From Candidatus Hodarchaeota archaeon (GTDB lineage Archaea > Asgardarchaeota > Heimdallarchaeia > Hodarchaeales > Hodarchaeaceae): 42,678 nucleotides of DNA. Shown here in pieces: positions 35,003 through 42,678 of the stretch. The stretch's first letter is position 1; every line of letters starts with the position of its first letter. The notes beneath the pieces are model-generated. The model was not told the origin of the DNA, searched no databases, and worked only from the letters and a program-made list of their open reading frames with translations. The stretch spans positions 1-42,678 of the forward strand of contig JAEOSR010000155.1 in assembly GCA_016840285.1 (NCBI GenBank), in the 5' to 3' direction. The translations under genes and the position numbers were made by a program.

Positions 35003-36844
35003 TTGCAGAAACAAAGTAAAAATCTCTCTCCTTTAGTCAAATTAAACGTACTTGCAATTGGAGTGGGTGTGATAGGAGGACTGGGCTCATGGATCTTTCG
35101 ATTAGCGATTACACTTATTTATGAGGTCTTTTTTACTCTACCAACGGATGTATTGAACTTTTTAGGATTATCTGCTATTGATTGGTTACCTTTTCTTATT
35201 GCACCAATTATTGGTGGTTTAATCGTTGGCTATCTCACCTCAAGAGTCTCAAAAGAAACGAAAGGGCATGGGATTCCCGAGGTTTTAGAGTCGGTCGCTT
35301 TAAATAATGGAAAAATGAATATAAGGATTCCTTTCATCAAGATTATTGCTTCTGCAACAACTATTGGCTCTGGTGGATCAGCAGGGCGAGAAGGGCCAAT
35401 TGCCCAAATAGGGGCTGGATTTGCTTCGTTAGTGGGACAAAAATTAAGACTTTCTCCAAAAGAATTAAGAACATTAGTTGTTTCAGGAGTTGCAGCAGGA
35501 ATAGCAGCTACGTTTAATGCTCCTATCGGGGGATCCTTATTTGCTTTGGAAGTATTAATGGGAGAAGGGGGTATAACAGGACTGTTGATTCCAATAATAG
35601 TCGCAGCGGTTGTTGGGGTGGTAACAGGACAATTTTTACTTGGAACAGATCCAGCTTTCATTGGGTTCCCAGCTTTAGAATATCATGAACCATATTTAAT
35701 CCCTCTTTTTGTGATATTAGGGTTAGTTTGTGGAGTTGGTTCAGCTTTATGGATTAAATTCTTTTATAAAGTAGAAGACATGTTTGAATTTCTATTTAAG
35801 AAGCTTAGCATTCCTGATATCTTACAACCAGCTTTTGGAGGATTGTTTGTGGGTTTGACATTAGTTTTAACATACTTCTTTGTTGGTGATCAGTGGGAAA
35901 CATTCACCATTATGGGACGCACCTATCTTCCCATGGATGCTGTTTTTCAGGATTCATTAATACAAGGATCGGTTCTGTTTGTTCTCCTTACATTGATCTT
36001 ATTATTTGTTCTGAAAGCCCTTAGTACTGTATTTACGATTGGTACTGGTGGTTCAGGAGGAGTATTTGCTCCCTCTTTATTTTTAGGGGTCATGCTAGGG
36101 GCAATATTTGGCATTATTGTCGATGATATTATCATCATTACCAATGTTCCGATACCTCTGCTCGCTTTATTGGGAATGGCTGCTTTTTTTGCAGGAACAG
36201 GTCGTGCGCCGTTAACGGCCATTATTATGACTGCAGAAATGACGGGGGATTATTTCTTAACTATTCCTCTTATGGTAGTCGTTTCAATTAGCTGGGTTAT
36301 TTCCATTCTTCTTGAGAAAGACAATATTTATACTTTGAAACTTATTAGGAGAGGTGTTATCTTACAGGAACCTATTGCTGATATCCTTGAAACAATCACT
36401 GTTAAAGAAGCAATGACCCCAAGGGTTAAAATGGTTGTAGTCGATAGCAAGACAAGATTAGAAACAGTTATGGAACTTGTTCGTACTACCCGTCACGAGG
36501 GATTTCCTGTAGTAGAACAAGATCAGTTACTTGGGGTAATCACACTGAGTGATGTTCAAGATGCATTGTATAGCTCTCCAAAAGATTGGAATGTATTTGA
36601 TGTATTACTAATGAAAAAAAGACCTCTTATTTGTATCCACCAAGATGCGACATTAATGCATGCGGTTCATACTATGGAGAACAAGGATATTTCACGTCTT
36701 CCAGTAGTAGAAAAACCGTATCAAAAACATGAGTTCCCTAAGTTAGTGGGATGGATAACACACCATGACATTACAAGAGTTTATGTATCAGAAAAAGCAG
36801 CTTCAGCCCTTCAGGCATCTGAAGAACATGTTTTTTCTTATTAG
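35003..36844 (+). CDS. ClC-family chloride channel/transporter with two CBS domains
   Basis: 613 residues from TTG at 35003. Selectivity motifs are GHGIPEV (89-95), GREGPIAQIG (gating Glu130) and GTGGSGGVFAP. After FNAPIGG the sequence is ALEV: the proton glutamate of exchangers (Glu203 in E. coli, motif EE) is Val here, as in ClC channels. Two CBS domains fill the C-terminus (about 465-525 and 535-600) and may bind nucleotides to set activity. It works in the cell membrane and moves chloride or similar anions. The start is uncertain because no ATG is available. Confidence 0.93.
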   Translation: MQKQSKNLSPLVKLNVLAIGVGVIGGLGSWIFRLAITLIYEVFFTLPTDVLNFLGLSAIDWLPFLIAPIIGGLIVGYLTSRVSKETKGHGIPEVLESVALNNGKMNIRIPFIKIIASATTIGSGGSAGREGPIAQIGAGFASLVGQKLRLSPKELRTLVVSGVAAGIAATFNAPIGGSLFALEVLMGEGGITGLLIPIIVAAVVGVVTGQFLLGTDPAFIGFPALEYHEPYLIPLFVILGLVCGVGSALWIKFFYKVEDMFEFLFKKLSIPDILQPAFGGLFVGLTLVLTYFFVGDQWETFTIMGRTYLPMDAVFQDSLIQGSVLFVLLTLILLFVLKALSTVFTIGTGGSGGVFAPSLFLGVMLGAIFGIIVDDIIIITNVPIPLLALLGMAAFFAGTGRAPLTAIIMTAEMTGDYFLTIPLMVVVSISWVISILLEKDNIYTLKLIRRGVILQEPIADILETITVKEAMTPRVKMVVVDSKTRLETVMELVRTTRHEGFPVVEQDQLLGVITLSDVQDALYSSPKDWNVFDVLLMKKRPLICIHQDATLMHAVHTMENKDISRLPVVEKPYQKHEFPKLVGWITHHDITRVYVSEKAASALQASEEHVFSY

Positions 36845-36869
36845 TAAGGATACAAAATAAGATAGTTCT

Positions 36870-37091
36870 TTAGAAATCCTTCGCTCTCGATTTTTCACAA
36901 CATGTTGTTAATGGAAAAGGATTGTGAAGGCATCGCTCCAGAGAGTAATCCAGCTTCTGTTGGCTCGTTAGGGTCACCCCATCGGAGTTTCTAACATCAA
37001 CATTAGCGCTGCTCTCCACGATCTCAGAAGAGATACTGAAGAGATTTTTTGATTTGATATCTAATTGAGAGCGATTGCGGTGATTTTCCAA
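36870..37091 (-). pseudogene. Possible ankyrin-repeat remnant
   Basis: A 73-codon frame contains EIVESSANVDVRNSDGVTL, which resembles the ankyrin repeat junction (EIV, then ANVDV-N-DG-T-L). Only about one repeat is visible and the flanks are not ankyrin-like. It overlaps the next gene by 68 bp. It may be a decayed piece or a chance match. Confidence 0.25.
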
Positions 37092-37542
37092 AAACAGAAT
37101 ATGCTGGTGCAGAATCTACTCCTGTAGGATAAGGTTGAGATGTATCCAGATATAGTTTAATCATTATTAACGAGGCTAATAGATTGACTAAAAAAGCTGT
37201 AACTCTAATATTTTTACTCAATCCATACTTTTTTTTGCCTGGTATCGCAAAGATCCCGTTTCCAGCATGTAATGAAAGAGTAAAAAGTAATACTGGAATG
37301 CTATTAAATATGAACATTACTGGATAAGCAGCTCGTTCTTTAATAACAACCAAGGTCATACCAATTAATGATGAGACTATAAAGATCGTTATTTGGATAA
37401 GAAAATACAATGGTTTAGTAATACGTCTTTTATTCTTACCTTGCTCTATGGTTGATACAGAGACATCAAGCTTTTCTCCAATTTCATTAATTTTCTTCTT
37501 ATTCAAAAAATATACACCCATTAAAAGCAGAGCGATTACCAT
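37024..37542 (-). CDS. Small membrane protein, possible distant relative of the duplicated pair
   Basis: 172 residues with three to four membrane helices. The N-terminus has a hydrophobic segment, a short helix (INEIGEKLDVSVSTIE) and basic KNKRR before the next helices. The order (basic stretch, helix, Y-P turn, helix, KKK, helix, YP-x-x-G end) parallels the two proteins encoded divergently at 37670 and 38526, so distant homology is possible. No function known. Confidence 0.55.
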   Translation of the reverse strand: MVIALLLMGVYFLNKKKINEIGEKLDVSVSTIEQGKNKRRITKPLYFLIQITIFIVSSLIGMTLVVIKERAAYPVMFIFNSIPVLLFTLSLHAGNGIFAIPGKKKYGLSKNIRVTAFLVNLLASLIMIKLYLDTSQPYPTGVDSAPAYSVFGKSPQSLSIRYQIKKSLQYLF

Positions 37543-37622
37543 ATGAATCCTAAATCAAAGTTATAATCGAAAAGACTGTTATACCTGTTGTTTTATATTC
37601 TTTGATTATGGAGAGAGAAAGA

Positions 37623-37632
37623 CCTATAAAAA
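37623..37632 (+). promoter_or_regulatory. TATA box of the first duplicated gene
   Basis: CCTATAAAAA lies 38 nt before the ATG at 37670, and the same arrangement (TATATAAAAA at 38479-38488, 38 nt before its ATG) precedes the second copy. Conservation in both copies supports it. Confidence 0.55.
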
Positions 37633-37669
37633 TTTTTAAGAGGCAAATCATAGGACTATGAGGATACTC

Positions 37670-38080
37670 ATGGAACAATCAAGAAAAAAGCTTGAGACAA
37701 TAGCAAATCAACTCAACCTCACCCCAACGGATCTCGAAATGATTTCTCAGACAAAAAAGAAAAAGAAAATAGAATATGTAACAGTTACCATTTTTGAATT
37801 AATTCTCGGTGTATTATCTTTCATCATCGGTTATAGCATAGCTCCTGCTCATACCGAAGCTATAGGATATCCATTTCTTACTCCTTTAATCATGGTAAGT
37901 AATTTGTCCATAAGCACGCAAATTAAGAAAAAGAAGCCATTAATTCTGTTTGGTTTTATCTCATTAATTATTTTACTTTTTGGGATTTATAGTGGATATA
38001 TCTTTGGTTTTACAGCGAAAACAACAAAGATTTATCCCATGTATGGTGTTTATGGCAATGAAATCATTAGTTCACATTAA
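37670..38080 (+). CDS. Small three-helix membrane protein, copy 1
   Basis: 136 residues from the ATG at 37670; the earlier ATG at 37658 is really part of the ribosome site ATGAGG, also kept in copy 2. N-terminal cytosolic helical part (LETIANQLNLTPTDLEMI), then KKKKK and three membrane helices. A duplicate is at 38526. N-terminal 40 residues are nearly identical to copy 2 and the C-terminal 35 residues differ. Family unknown. Confidence 0.65.
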   Translation: MEQSRKKLETIANQLNLTPTDLEMISQTKKKKKIEYVTVTIFELILGVLSFIIGYSIAPAHTEAIGYPFLTPLIMVSNLSISTQIKKKKPLILFGFISLIILLFGIYSGYIFGFTAKTTKIYPMYGVYGNEIISSH

Positions 38081-38507
38081 TAAATCATTGGCTCTTCTCC
38101 TCCTCCAAATAAGAGGTGAAGTTTCAAAGGGTAAACAACTGATGTCAGATAGATAGGCAGATATGGACATTGATAGTCAAATAGGACAAGAAGGAAAAGA
38201 AAAATTGAAGGGAAGGAGGAAAATTGAAAGCAAAAAAAAAGCCAAAAATAATAATAAAAAAGGGAACAAAGCCTTAAACCTATCTCATGAAATTATAGCT
38301 AAATCAATAGACTTACGAACCTTTTGGTGTTAGAATAGCGGGAAGGAAGCTAGTTTGATTTGGATTACGGTGTTTAATAGGTTTATAAGACAAAAAGCTC
38401 TTAGTAAATCAGTCAAGTCATTTGATATTCTTTCTGCTAGACCTCTTTTTTCATATTTTTGATTATATGAAAGACAGATATATAAAAACTTATAAGATAT
38501 AAATCTC
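38081..38507. other. Spacer between the duplicated genes
   Basis: Purine-rich in the first half. A 56-codon frame (38163-38333, MDIDSQIGQEGKEK start) has a low-complexity Lys/Asn middle and no ribosome site, so I do not call it a gene. The right end repeats the promoter of copy 1. Confidence 0.4.
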
Positions 38508-38985
38508 ATGTTTATGAGGGTACTCATGGAATTATCAAGAAAAAAGCTTGAGACAATAGCAAATCAACTCAACCTCACCCCAACGGATCTCGAAATGATT
38601 TCTCAGACAAAAAAGAAAAAGAAAATACAATATGGAATTATTACCATTTTTGAATTGCTTCTTGGTGTATTATCTTTCATCATCGGTTATAGTATAGCTC
38701 CTGCTCATGAGAGCGAAGTTATAGGATATCCATTTCTTACTCCTTTAATCATGGTAAGTAATTTGTCCATAAGCACGCAAATTAAGAAAAAAAAGTCAAT
38801 ATTTCTGCTAGGTTTTATCTCAATTATAATTTTACTTATTGGGATGTTTAGCGGATATACCATTGGTATGGCGATGAAAACAAACGCTTACCAAATATAC
38901 AGCTCTACTAGATATGGTGTCTACAGTAATGAAATCATTAATTCCCATTAGCAAATCGTCATCTCTTCTTCTCCAACAAAATGGC
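38445..38985. repeat. Tandem duplication, unit 2
   Basis: Second copy of the promoter and gene seen at 37598-38110. Direct orientation, about 850 bp offset. Confidence 0.7.
38526..38951 (+). CDS. Small three-helix membrane protein, copy 2
   Basis: 141 residues from the ATG at 38526 (GAGGGTACTC before it). The first 40 residues differ from copy 1 in only two or three positions, and the middle region (YPFLTPLIMVSNLSIS, then TQIKKKK) is identical. The tail differs (YQIYSSTRYGVYSNEI against YPMYGVYGNEI). Such a pattern suggests recent duplication with either gene conversion of the front part or faster change of the tail. Confidence 0.65.
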   Translation: MELSRKKLETIANQLNLTPTDLEMISQTKKKKKIQYGIITIFELLLGVLSFIIGYSIAPAHESEVIGYPFLTPLIMVSNLSISTQIKKKKSIFLLGFISIIILLIGMFSGYTIGMAMKTNAYQIYSSTRYGVYSNEIINSH

Positions 38986-39021
38986 ATATTTTAGCGGATT
39001 AGAAAACCATATTTTATTCTT

Positions 39022-40332
39022 TCATCGAAAAACGGGCGTATCAATTACAATTCCATGTACATTTTCTTTTATTCCGTGAAGTTCTTTGAGAATTTCTTTT
39101 TTATCAGCTTTACTTGAGGATAAAGTCAAAGCAGTTTGATAGAAGTATGAGGTTTCAGGATCATCCGTCAAAATCCCTAACCGACCCAAATTCCAGTAGA
39201 TAACATAGTTATCAGAATTCAATCTTGATGATAAAATAAACCTGTCTTTAGCTTCTTCAAACCGTCCTAAAGAGAACTTTTGAAGACCCTCATTAAAACA
39301 AGCAGTTGCTTCATTCATAGTGAAGAAAAAGTCAAAAAAATGGATAGATTCAGACCTCAATGAACAAGTGTAAGAAAAAGTCTTTTTTAAATCAGAGTCA
39401 GTTGTGAATGACTGGAAAAGCTTAGATTCCAGATCAACAATAAAAGATTGATAATCTTTTTCTAATTCTCCAGGTGTTTTTTTTCGTATTGACCATAACG
39501 TGAATATTTTTTGATGAAAATTGACCCCCTTTAAAAATTCTATAACTTCATTCATTCTAGTTCGATATTTATCTAAAAAGTCGGTGTATTTAGTTATTAT
39601 TTGTAATAATATTTTTGCTAATAATGGATTACAAATAGCCAATCTTGATAGGGCACGAATGTAATTGTTGACCATGTTTATGCTCTTTTTTTCATTTAAT
39701 AAGGACTCAATTATTTCGATATGATTTTTTTCTAATAGGTGGATGCTTTTCATATGTCTAGAAAATATAATTGGGGTAATTTTTGTTCTAAAAGCATGAA
39801 TGAGACTTTTATCCTGATTCTTTTTTTGAAAAGGCTTCTTGCATGCAATTCGTAATCCTTTCTCATATTGATGACTTTGAGGAGTTTCTTTCCTGATTTC
39901 AACAAATCCTACCTTCAACAAGAAGTTAAAAAGAATTTCTCTTGTGAAACCTGTTTTATGCCGCATTCCAGGGTCTTGTATACCATAAATCCACTGTAAA
40001 GTGGCTGTTTGAGATGATAAATCTCTTAAACGTGAGAGTTTTTTACTTGAAGCCTTTAAATCGGGTACTTCGATAATCAAACTCCCACCTTCCTTTAATA
40101 CTCTGAACCACTCATTCAATAGATATTTGACTTCTACCCAGTCAAAATGTTCAAGTAAATGATAGGCTTCAATCATCCCAATTATATCAGATTTGAATGG
40201 TAAAAACGCTGCGTGAGCACCAATATCTGCAACTCTAAAATCAAATAGATCCACATTCAGGGAGCCAACGTGATAATTTAATCCACAGCCTACATGAAGA
40301 GAAATCTCTGGAGTTTTTTCAATATACGCCAT
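39022..40332 (-). CDS. SAM methyltransferase fused to helical-repeat domain
   Basis: 436 residues. Residues 10-110 form a class I methyltransferase: motif I LHVGCGLNY, LPFKSD, the HLLEHF motif, and RVLKEGGSLIIEVPD. This set is typical of type 11 methyltransferases in glycan or small-molecule pathways. Residues about 190-420 are helical; the C-terminal part (FNEGLQKFSLGRFEEAKDRF, YVIYWNLGRLGI) has TPR form. The target is unknown. It lies 8 nt downstream of the radical SAM gene in the same direction, so the two probably modify the same substrate or pathway. Confidence 0.8.
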   Translation of the reverse strand: MAYIEKTPEISLHVGCGLNYHVGSLNVDLFDFRVADIGAHAAFLPFKSDIIGMIEAYHLLEHFDWVEVKYLLNEWFRVLKEGGSLIIEVPDLKASSKKLSRLRDLSSQTATLQWIYGIQDPGMRHKTGFTREILFNFLLKVGFVEIRKETPQSHQYEKGLRIACKKPFQKKNQDKSLIHAFRTKITPIIFSRHMKSIHLLEKNHIEIIESLLNEKKSINMVNNYIRALSRLAICNPLLAKILLQIITKYTDFLDKYRTRMNEVIEFLKGVNFHQKIFTLWSIRKKTPGELEKDYQSFIVDLESKLFQSFTTDSDLKKTFSYTCSLRSESIHFFDFFFTMNEATACFNEGLQKFSLGRFEEAKDRFILSSRLNSDNYVIYWNLGRLGILTDDPETSYFYQTALTLSSSKADKKEILKELHGIKENVHGIVIDTPVFR

Positions 40333-40340
40333 AATATAAG

Positions 40341-41372
40341 CTAATCCTCACTAACCTGATTTTGGATAATTTCTGTTTCTATTCGATGAAAACAGTACGG
40401 ATCGTTGTGGAATTGTTCCATCAGTGCGTAAGAAACCGAGTTACAACCACCTTTGCAAGTCGTGTTGTGATGGCAGTTATTACAGTATGATCCTATTTGA
40501 TTGTTCGAGAATCGTCTGTTGTAAGAAAATTTATCTTTACTATTCCAAATCGATGTTAATGATTGCTCTCGTATATTCCCTTCAATGAAGCGATCATTTC
40601 CCATCGCTAAACATCCAACGATTCCACCATTGCTTGTGATTCCAATTGAACTGATTCCAGCAGTACAACCATTCCAGATAAAATTTGGCATCACGCTTGA
40701 ATGATACCCCATGCAATGGGCTCCAATAACGGGCATGTTTTGGATGTGATGTTTAGCTCTTAATGCAGCAATGAATAAACCTATAGCGTAGAATTCTTCA
40801 TAAGAAAGCATTTTATCTTTTGTGAATTGACCAAAAGGCGTTGCTAATTGAATTTGCCAGTTAATACCTTTATTATAAATGAGGGTTTTCAGTTTGGGAA
40901 GCTCTTTAAAATTAATTTTACTAACTGTTGTGATGACAGTGACTTGGATTTGTTTCCTTCTGAGAAGATTGATTGCTTTAATTGTTTTGGTGAAAGCTCC
41001 TTTTACACCGCGAATGGATTCATGTGTTGTTCGTAGGCCATCAAGACTGATACCAACTACGGTTGGTTTTAATTCAGCCAACTCTTTAATGTATTTATTA
41101 AGAATAAACCCATTAGAAACAATGCTTAATTCCATGCCAAGATCTTTTATACATCTGGCAATTTCATACCAATCTTTTCGTAAGAACACTTCTCCTCCCA
41201 TTAATGCAACATTAGTACACTTTAACCTAGCTAATTGCTCACATAACGAAAAAGCTTCCTCAGTGGTTAGTTCATCACTTCGGGCTTGACCTGCGGATGA
41301 TCCACAATGAGAACAACGTAAATTGCATTTAAGGGTGGTTTCCCAGACTGCACACTCCAACGAATAGTTCAT
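40341..41372 (-). CDS. Radical SAM/SPASM enzyme
   Basis: 343 residues. The radical SAM cluster site is CNLRCSHC (C16, C20, C23). GGE motif MGGEVFL (58-64) and SLDGLR (109-114) are as in PqqE- and anSME-like enzymes. The SPASM region has Cys236, Cys254, Cys297, Cys300, Cys306, Cys310 and Cys327 for additional clusters. Such enzymes modify peptides or cofactors. I looked for a peptide precursor gene nearby and did not find one. It is cotranscribed with a methyltransferase. Substrate unknown. Confidence 0.9.
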   Translation of the reverse strand: MNYSLECAVWETTLKCNLRCSHCGSSAGQARSDELTTEEAFSLCEQLARLKCTNVALMGGEVFLRKDWYEIARCIKDLGMELSIVSNGFILNKYIKELAELKPTVVGISLDGLRTTHESIRGVKGAFTKTIKAINLLRRKQIQVTVITTVSKINFKELPKLKTLIYNKGINWQIQLATPFGQFTKDKMLSYEEFYAIGLFIAALRAKHHIQNMPVIGAHCMGYHSSVMPNFIWNGCTAGISSIGITSNGGIVGCLAMGNDRFIEGNIREQSLTSIWNSKDKFSYNRRFSNNQIGSYCNNCHHNTTCKGGCNSVSYALMEQFHNDPYCFHRIETEIIQNQVSED

Positions 41373-41754
41373 TGCATCGACCTTGTAGAACGAGTCAAAA
41401 TACTTAATATTAATTACTTAAGGTAACTGACCCTCATTAACAAAAAACATAATCACTTGAGCCTTTAAAAACTTAAGAAGGATGCGGTCTTAAAGTCAAT
41501 AATTTTCTCTTTTTCTAAAAGAGTAATTTAATTCTGATTTCTATTTCTGTTCTGAAATTGTTTTCTTTTTTTTCTCCAGTCCTTTTTAAATTCAGCTTCA
41601 AGGGCTACTCTTTTTTTTTCTTATTTTTTTGGAAATCATGCTTTTTAATCACATTAAGAGACAGTTCATTTTGTCAAACTTTTTTCATCCTTCACAACGA
41701 CTGTGACTTTGGTTGTGAGTATAATGTCGATACACAACATCAATACTTTATAGT
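41373..41754. other. Intergenic region upstream of the radical SAM gene
   Basis: No gene seen. It is rich in A or T tracts (41520-41640). CACAAC/GTTGTG (about 41694-41717) form a 6-bp stem just after the end of the GNAT-YoaP gene and may terminate it. A minus-strand TATA-like TTTTTAAAG lies near 41462-41470. Short frames on either strand lack peptide-precursor features. Confidence 0.35.
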
Positions 41755-42540
41755 TTAGTCTGAAAAAGCATTCTTAACCTCTTTTAGAAATGAGTCTCTT
41801 TCTGTGAAGAATGATTTGATTGGTTTACCGTTTACGATGCAGAAAGAGATTTTACCCCGTTTTTCAAATTCCTCAGGCTCATTGAATTGATTGATGATTC
41901 TTATCGGAGTCTGTGGTACCGCTTCTTCTATCAAGTTCTTGATACTTTCAGTGAAACGAACACAAAAAGGACATGAGGGGTCAACAAAAATTATCACTTT
42001 TCCTTCATCCTCTATTTGAGGAATATAGCCTTTATGTTTCGGAACATACACAAACCCCTTTTTAATAGGATAATAGAGGAGAAAAGGGTATTGATCACTA
42101 ACTTTTTGAAACCCTCCACTTATAAAAAATTCCTTCTGAGAGAACAGACCAGGCACATCAAATGTGTGTGTTACAAGTGCCAACGGTGGTTTGGTATTAA
42201 AATAATGTTGAGGTTGTTGCATATCTTCAATTAATACCTTTAATAATGCGATACCCACTCCTCTACGATGATACTCCTTTTTAGGCACAAATATACATGT
42301 TATCTTAATTACTCGTTCACTGATATCTGGTAAATACTGAATCAATCCAACAGGTTTTGAATTGGAAAAAGCCAGTTTTGCAATGCTTCCAAATTTCTTT
42401 ATATTCTGCTCTACCCATTTTTTCTTCTGTTTATATCCTTCTATAAGAAGGGGGTCATCTTTTTGATCACTTGGAATACACAAGTTGATCAAATCATCGA
42501 TATTTGCCATATTGAGGTCTTTAAGTTTAATTTTCGTCAA
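41755..42540 (-). CDS. GNAT acetyltransferase fused to YoaP/thioredoxin-like domain
   Basis: 261 residues from TTG at 42540. Residues 1-150 are a GNAT fold: motif A is VPKKEYHRRGVGIALLKVLI, with RRGVGIA (92-98) binding acetyl-CoA. Residues about 165-261 form a thioredoxin-like domain with CPFC (Cys190, Cys193) as in the YoaP C-terminal domain. Fusions of this order are known as YoaP-like. The substrate is unknown. The TTG start is preferred because strand 1 of the fold begins right after it; an ATG at codon 11 would cut into it. Confidence 0.85.
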   Translation of the reverse strand: MTKIKLKDLNMANIDDLINLCIPSDQKDDPLLIEGYKQKKKWVEQNIKKFGSIAKLAFSNSKPVGLIQYLPDISERVIKITCIFVPKKEYHRRGVGIALLKVLIEDMQQPQHYFNTKPPLALVTHTFDVPGLFSQKEFFISGGFQKVSDQYPFLLYYPIKKGFVYVPKHKGYIPQIEDEGKVIIFVDPSCPFCVRFTESIKNLIEEAVPQTPIRIINQFNEPEEFEKRGKISFCIVNGKPIKSFFTERDSFLKEVKNAFSD

Positions 42541-42678
42541 TTTTTTCTACTCATATGATTTTAATCTGGAATTTCAATAGAAATTATCATTATTAATCAG
42601 TCTTTTACAAAGAGGAGCTTTTCAAAGATTTAATTCAGAAAAGTAAGTGGTATTAATTAATTTCGTGAAACTATTATC

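Larger units (their letters stand above)
37598..38110. repeat. Tandem duplication, unit 1
   Basis: This unit (promoter, gene and about 30 nt after it) is repeated at about 38445-38985. Identity is highest in the first 110 bases of the gene and in the middle; it falls in the C-terminal part. Confidence 0.75.

Noticed and set aside
38163..38333. 56-codon frame between the duplicated membrane genes
   Set aside because: The middle is low-complexity Lys/Asn from a purine-rich tract, with no ribosome site and no similarity seen to a known family.
41373..41754. RiPP precursor peptide next to the radical SAM gene
   Set aside because: Short frames on both strands were read; none has a leader plus Cys-, Gly- or Thr-rich core, and most are A/T-tract products.
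41558..41758. 66-codon frame rich in Phe
   Set aside because: It comes from a T-rich tract and has no start signals; the composition explains it.
1..42678. tRNA genes and CRISPR arrays
   Set aside because: No cloverleaf with T-loop consensus and no regularly spaced 20-40 bp repeats were seen by eye. Intron-containing tRNAs could be missed.

Overview
The window is archaeal, most probably from an Asgard-type lineage. This is inference from gene content; there is no rRNA to place it. The DNA is AT-rich. Promoters carry archaeal TATA boxes and many genes have GAGG/GGAGG ribosome sites. It encodes archaeal replication proteins (Orc1/Cdc6, GINS23, MCM, Hel308), a Nip7 homologue, an Arf-like GTPase with the WDLGGQ signature, a second small GTPase, a class II-type histone deacetylase, and several zinc-ribbon, coiled-coil and polyproline proteins of unknown function.

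Layout. 1-1283: no convincing protein gene, but a roughly 0.7 kb hairpin-rich, locally GC-rich stretch (about 240-951) with its own TATA box and a hairpin plus T-run terminator, probably a large non-coding RNA I cannot name. 1284-4811: zinc-ribbon and coiled-coil proteins, a double winged-helix regulator and an ACT-like protein. 4812-5460: a palindrome-rich regulatory region before a small GTPase. 5461-9195: the GTPase and two unknown reading frames separated by one in-frame stop, a small HEAT-like protein, endonuclease III and a double-SIS sugar-phosphate protein. 9362-11335: a displaced copy of the 3' end of hel308, a 16-bp palindrome at its broken end, and a beta-helix membrane protein. 11509-24474: the replication block, all on the minus strand (HDAC, Orc1/Cdc6, then GINS23-MCM-Hel308 as a likely operon). 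MCM carries two inteins and Hel308 one; all three contain LAGLIDADG endonuclease motifs. 24549-28782: two IS200/IS605-type TnpB genes without TnpA, flanking an Arf-like GTPase and a proline-rich protein. 29073-31132: an RNA/ribosome operon (CYTH, NSUN-type m5C methyltransferase, Nip7). 31172-33129: a two-gene wHTH plus zinc-ribbon/polyproline operon behind three copies of a TAGACWWGTCTA-like operator. 33312-38951: membrane proteins, a CBS-containing ClC protein and a recent tandem duplication of a small three-helix membrane protein. 39022-42540: a SAM methyltransferase/helical-repeat protein, a radical SAM/SPASM enzyme and a GNAT-YoaP fusion.

How the genes work together: Cdc6, GINS and MCM supply origin recognition and the replicative helicase core, and Hel308 handles stalled forks. 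MCM ends 2 nt before the Hel308 frame, which suggests translational coupling. The three inteins lie in the ATPase and helicase motifs, so these proteins need splicing to function. The most unusual items are the unidentified large RNA, the duplicated hel308 tail with a palindrome at its break, the triple operator, the palindrome cluster before the GTPase, and the two TnpB proteins lacking the canonical RuvC-II glutamate. All identities and alignments were made by eye.
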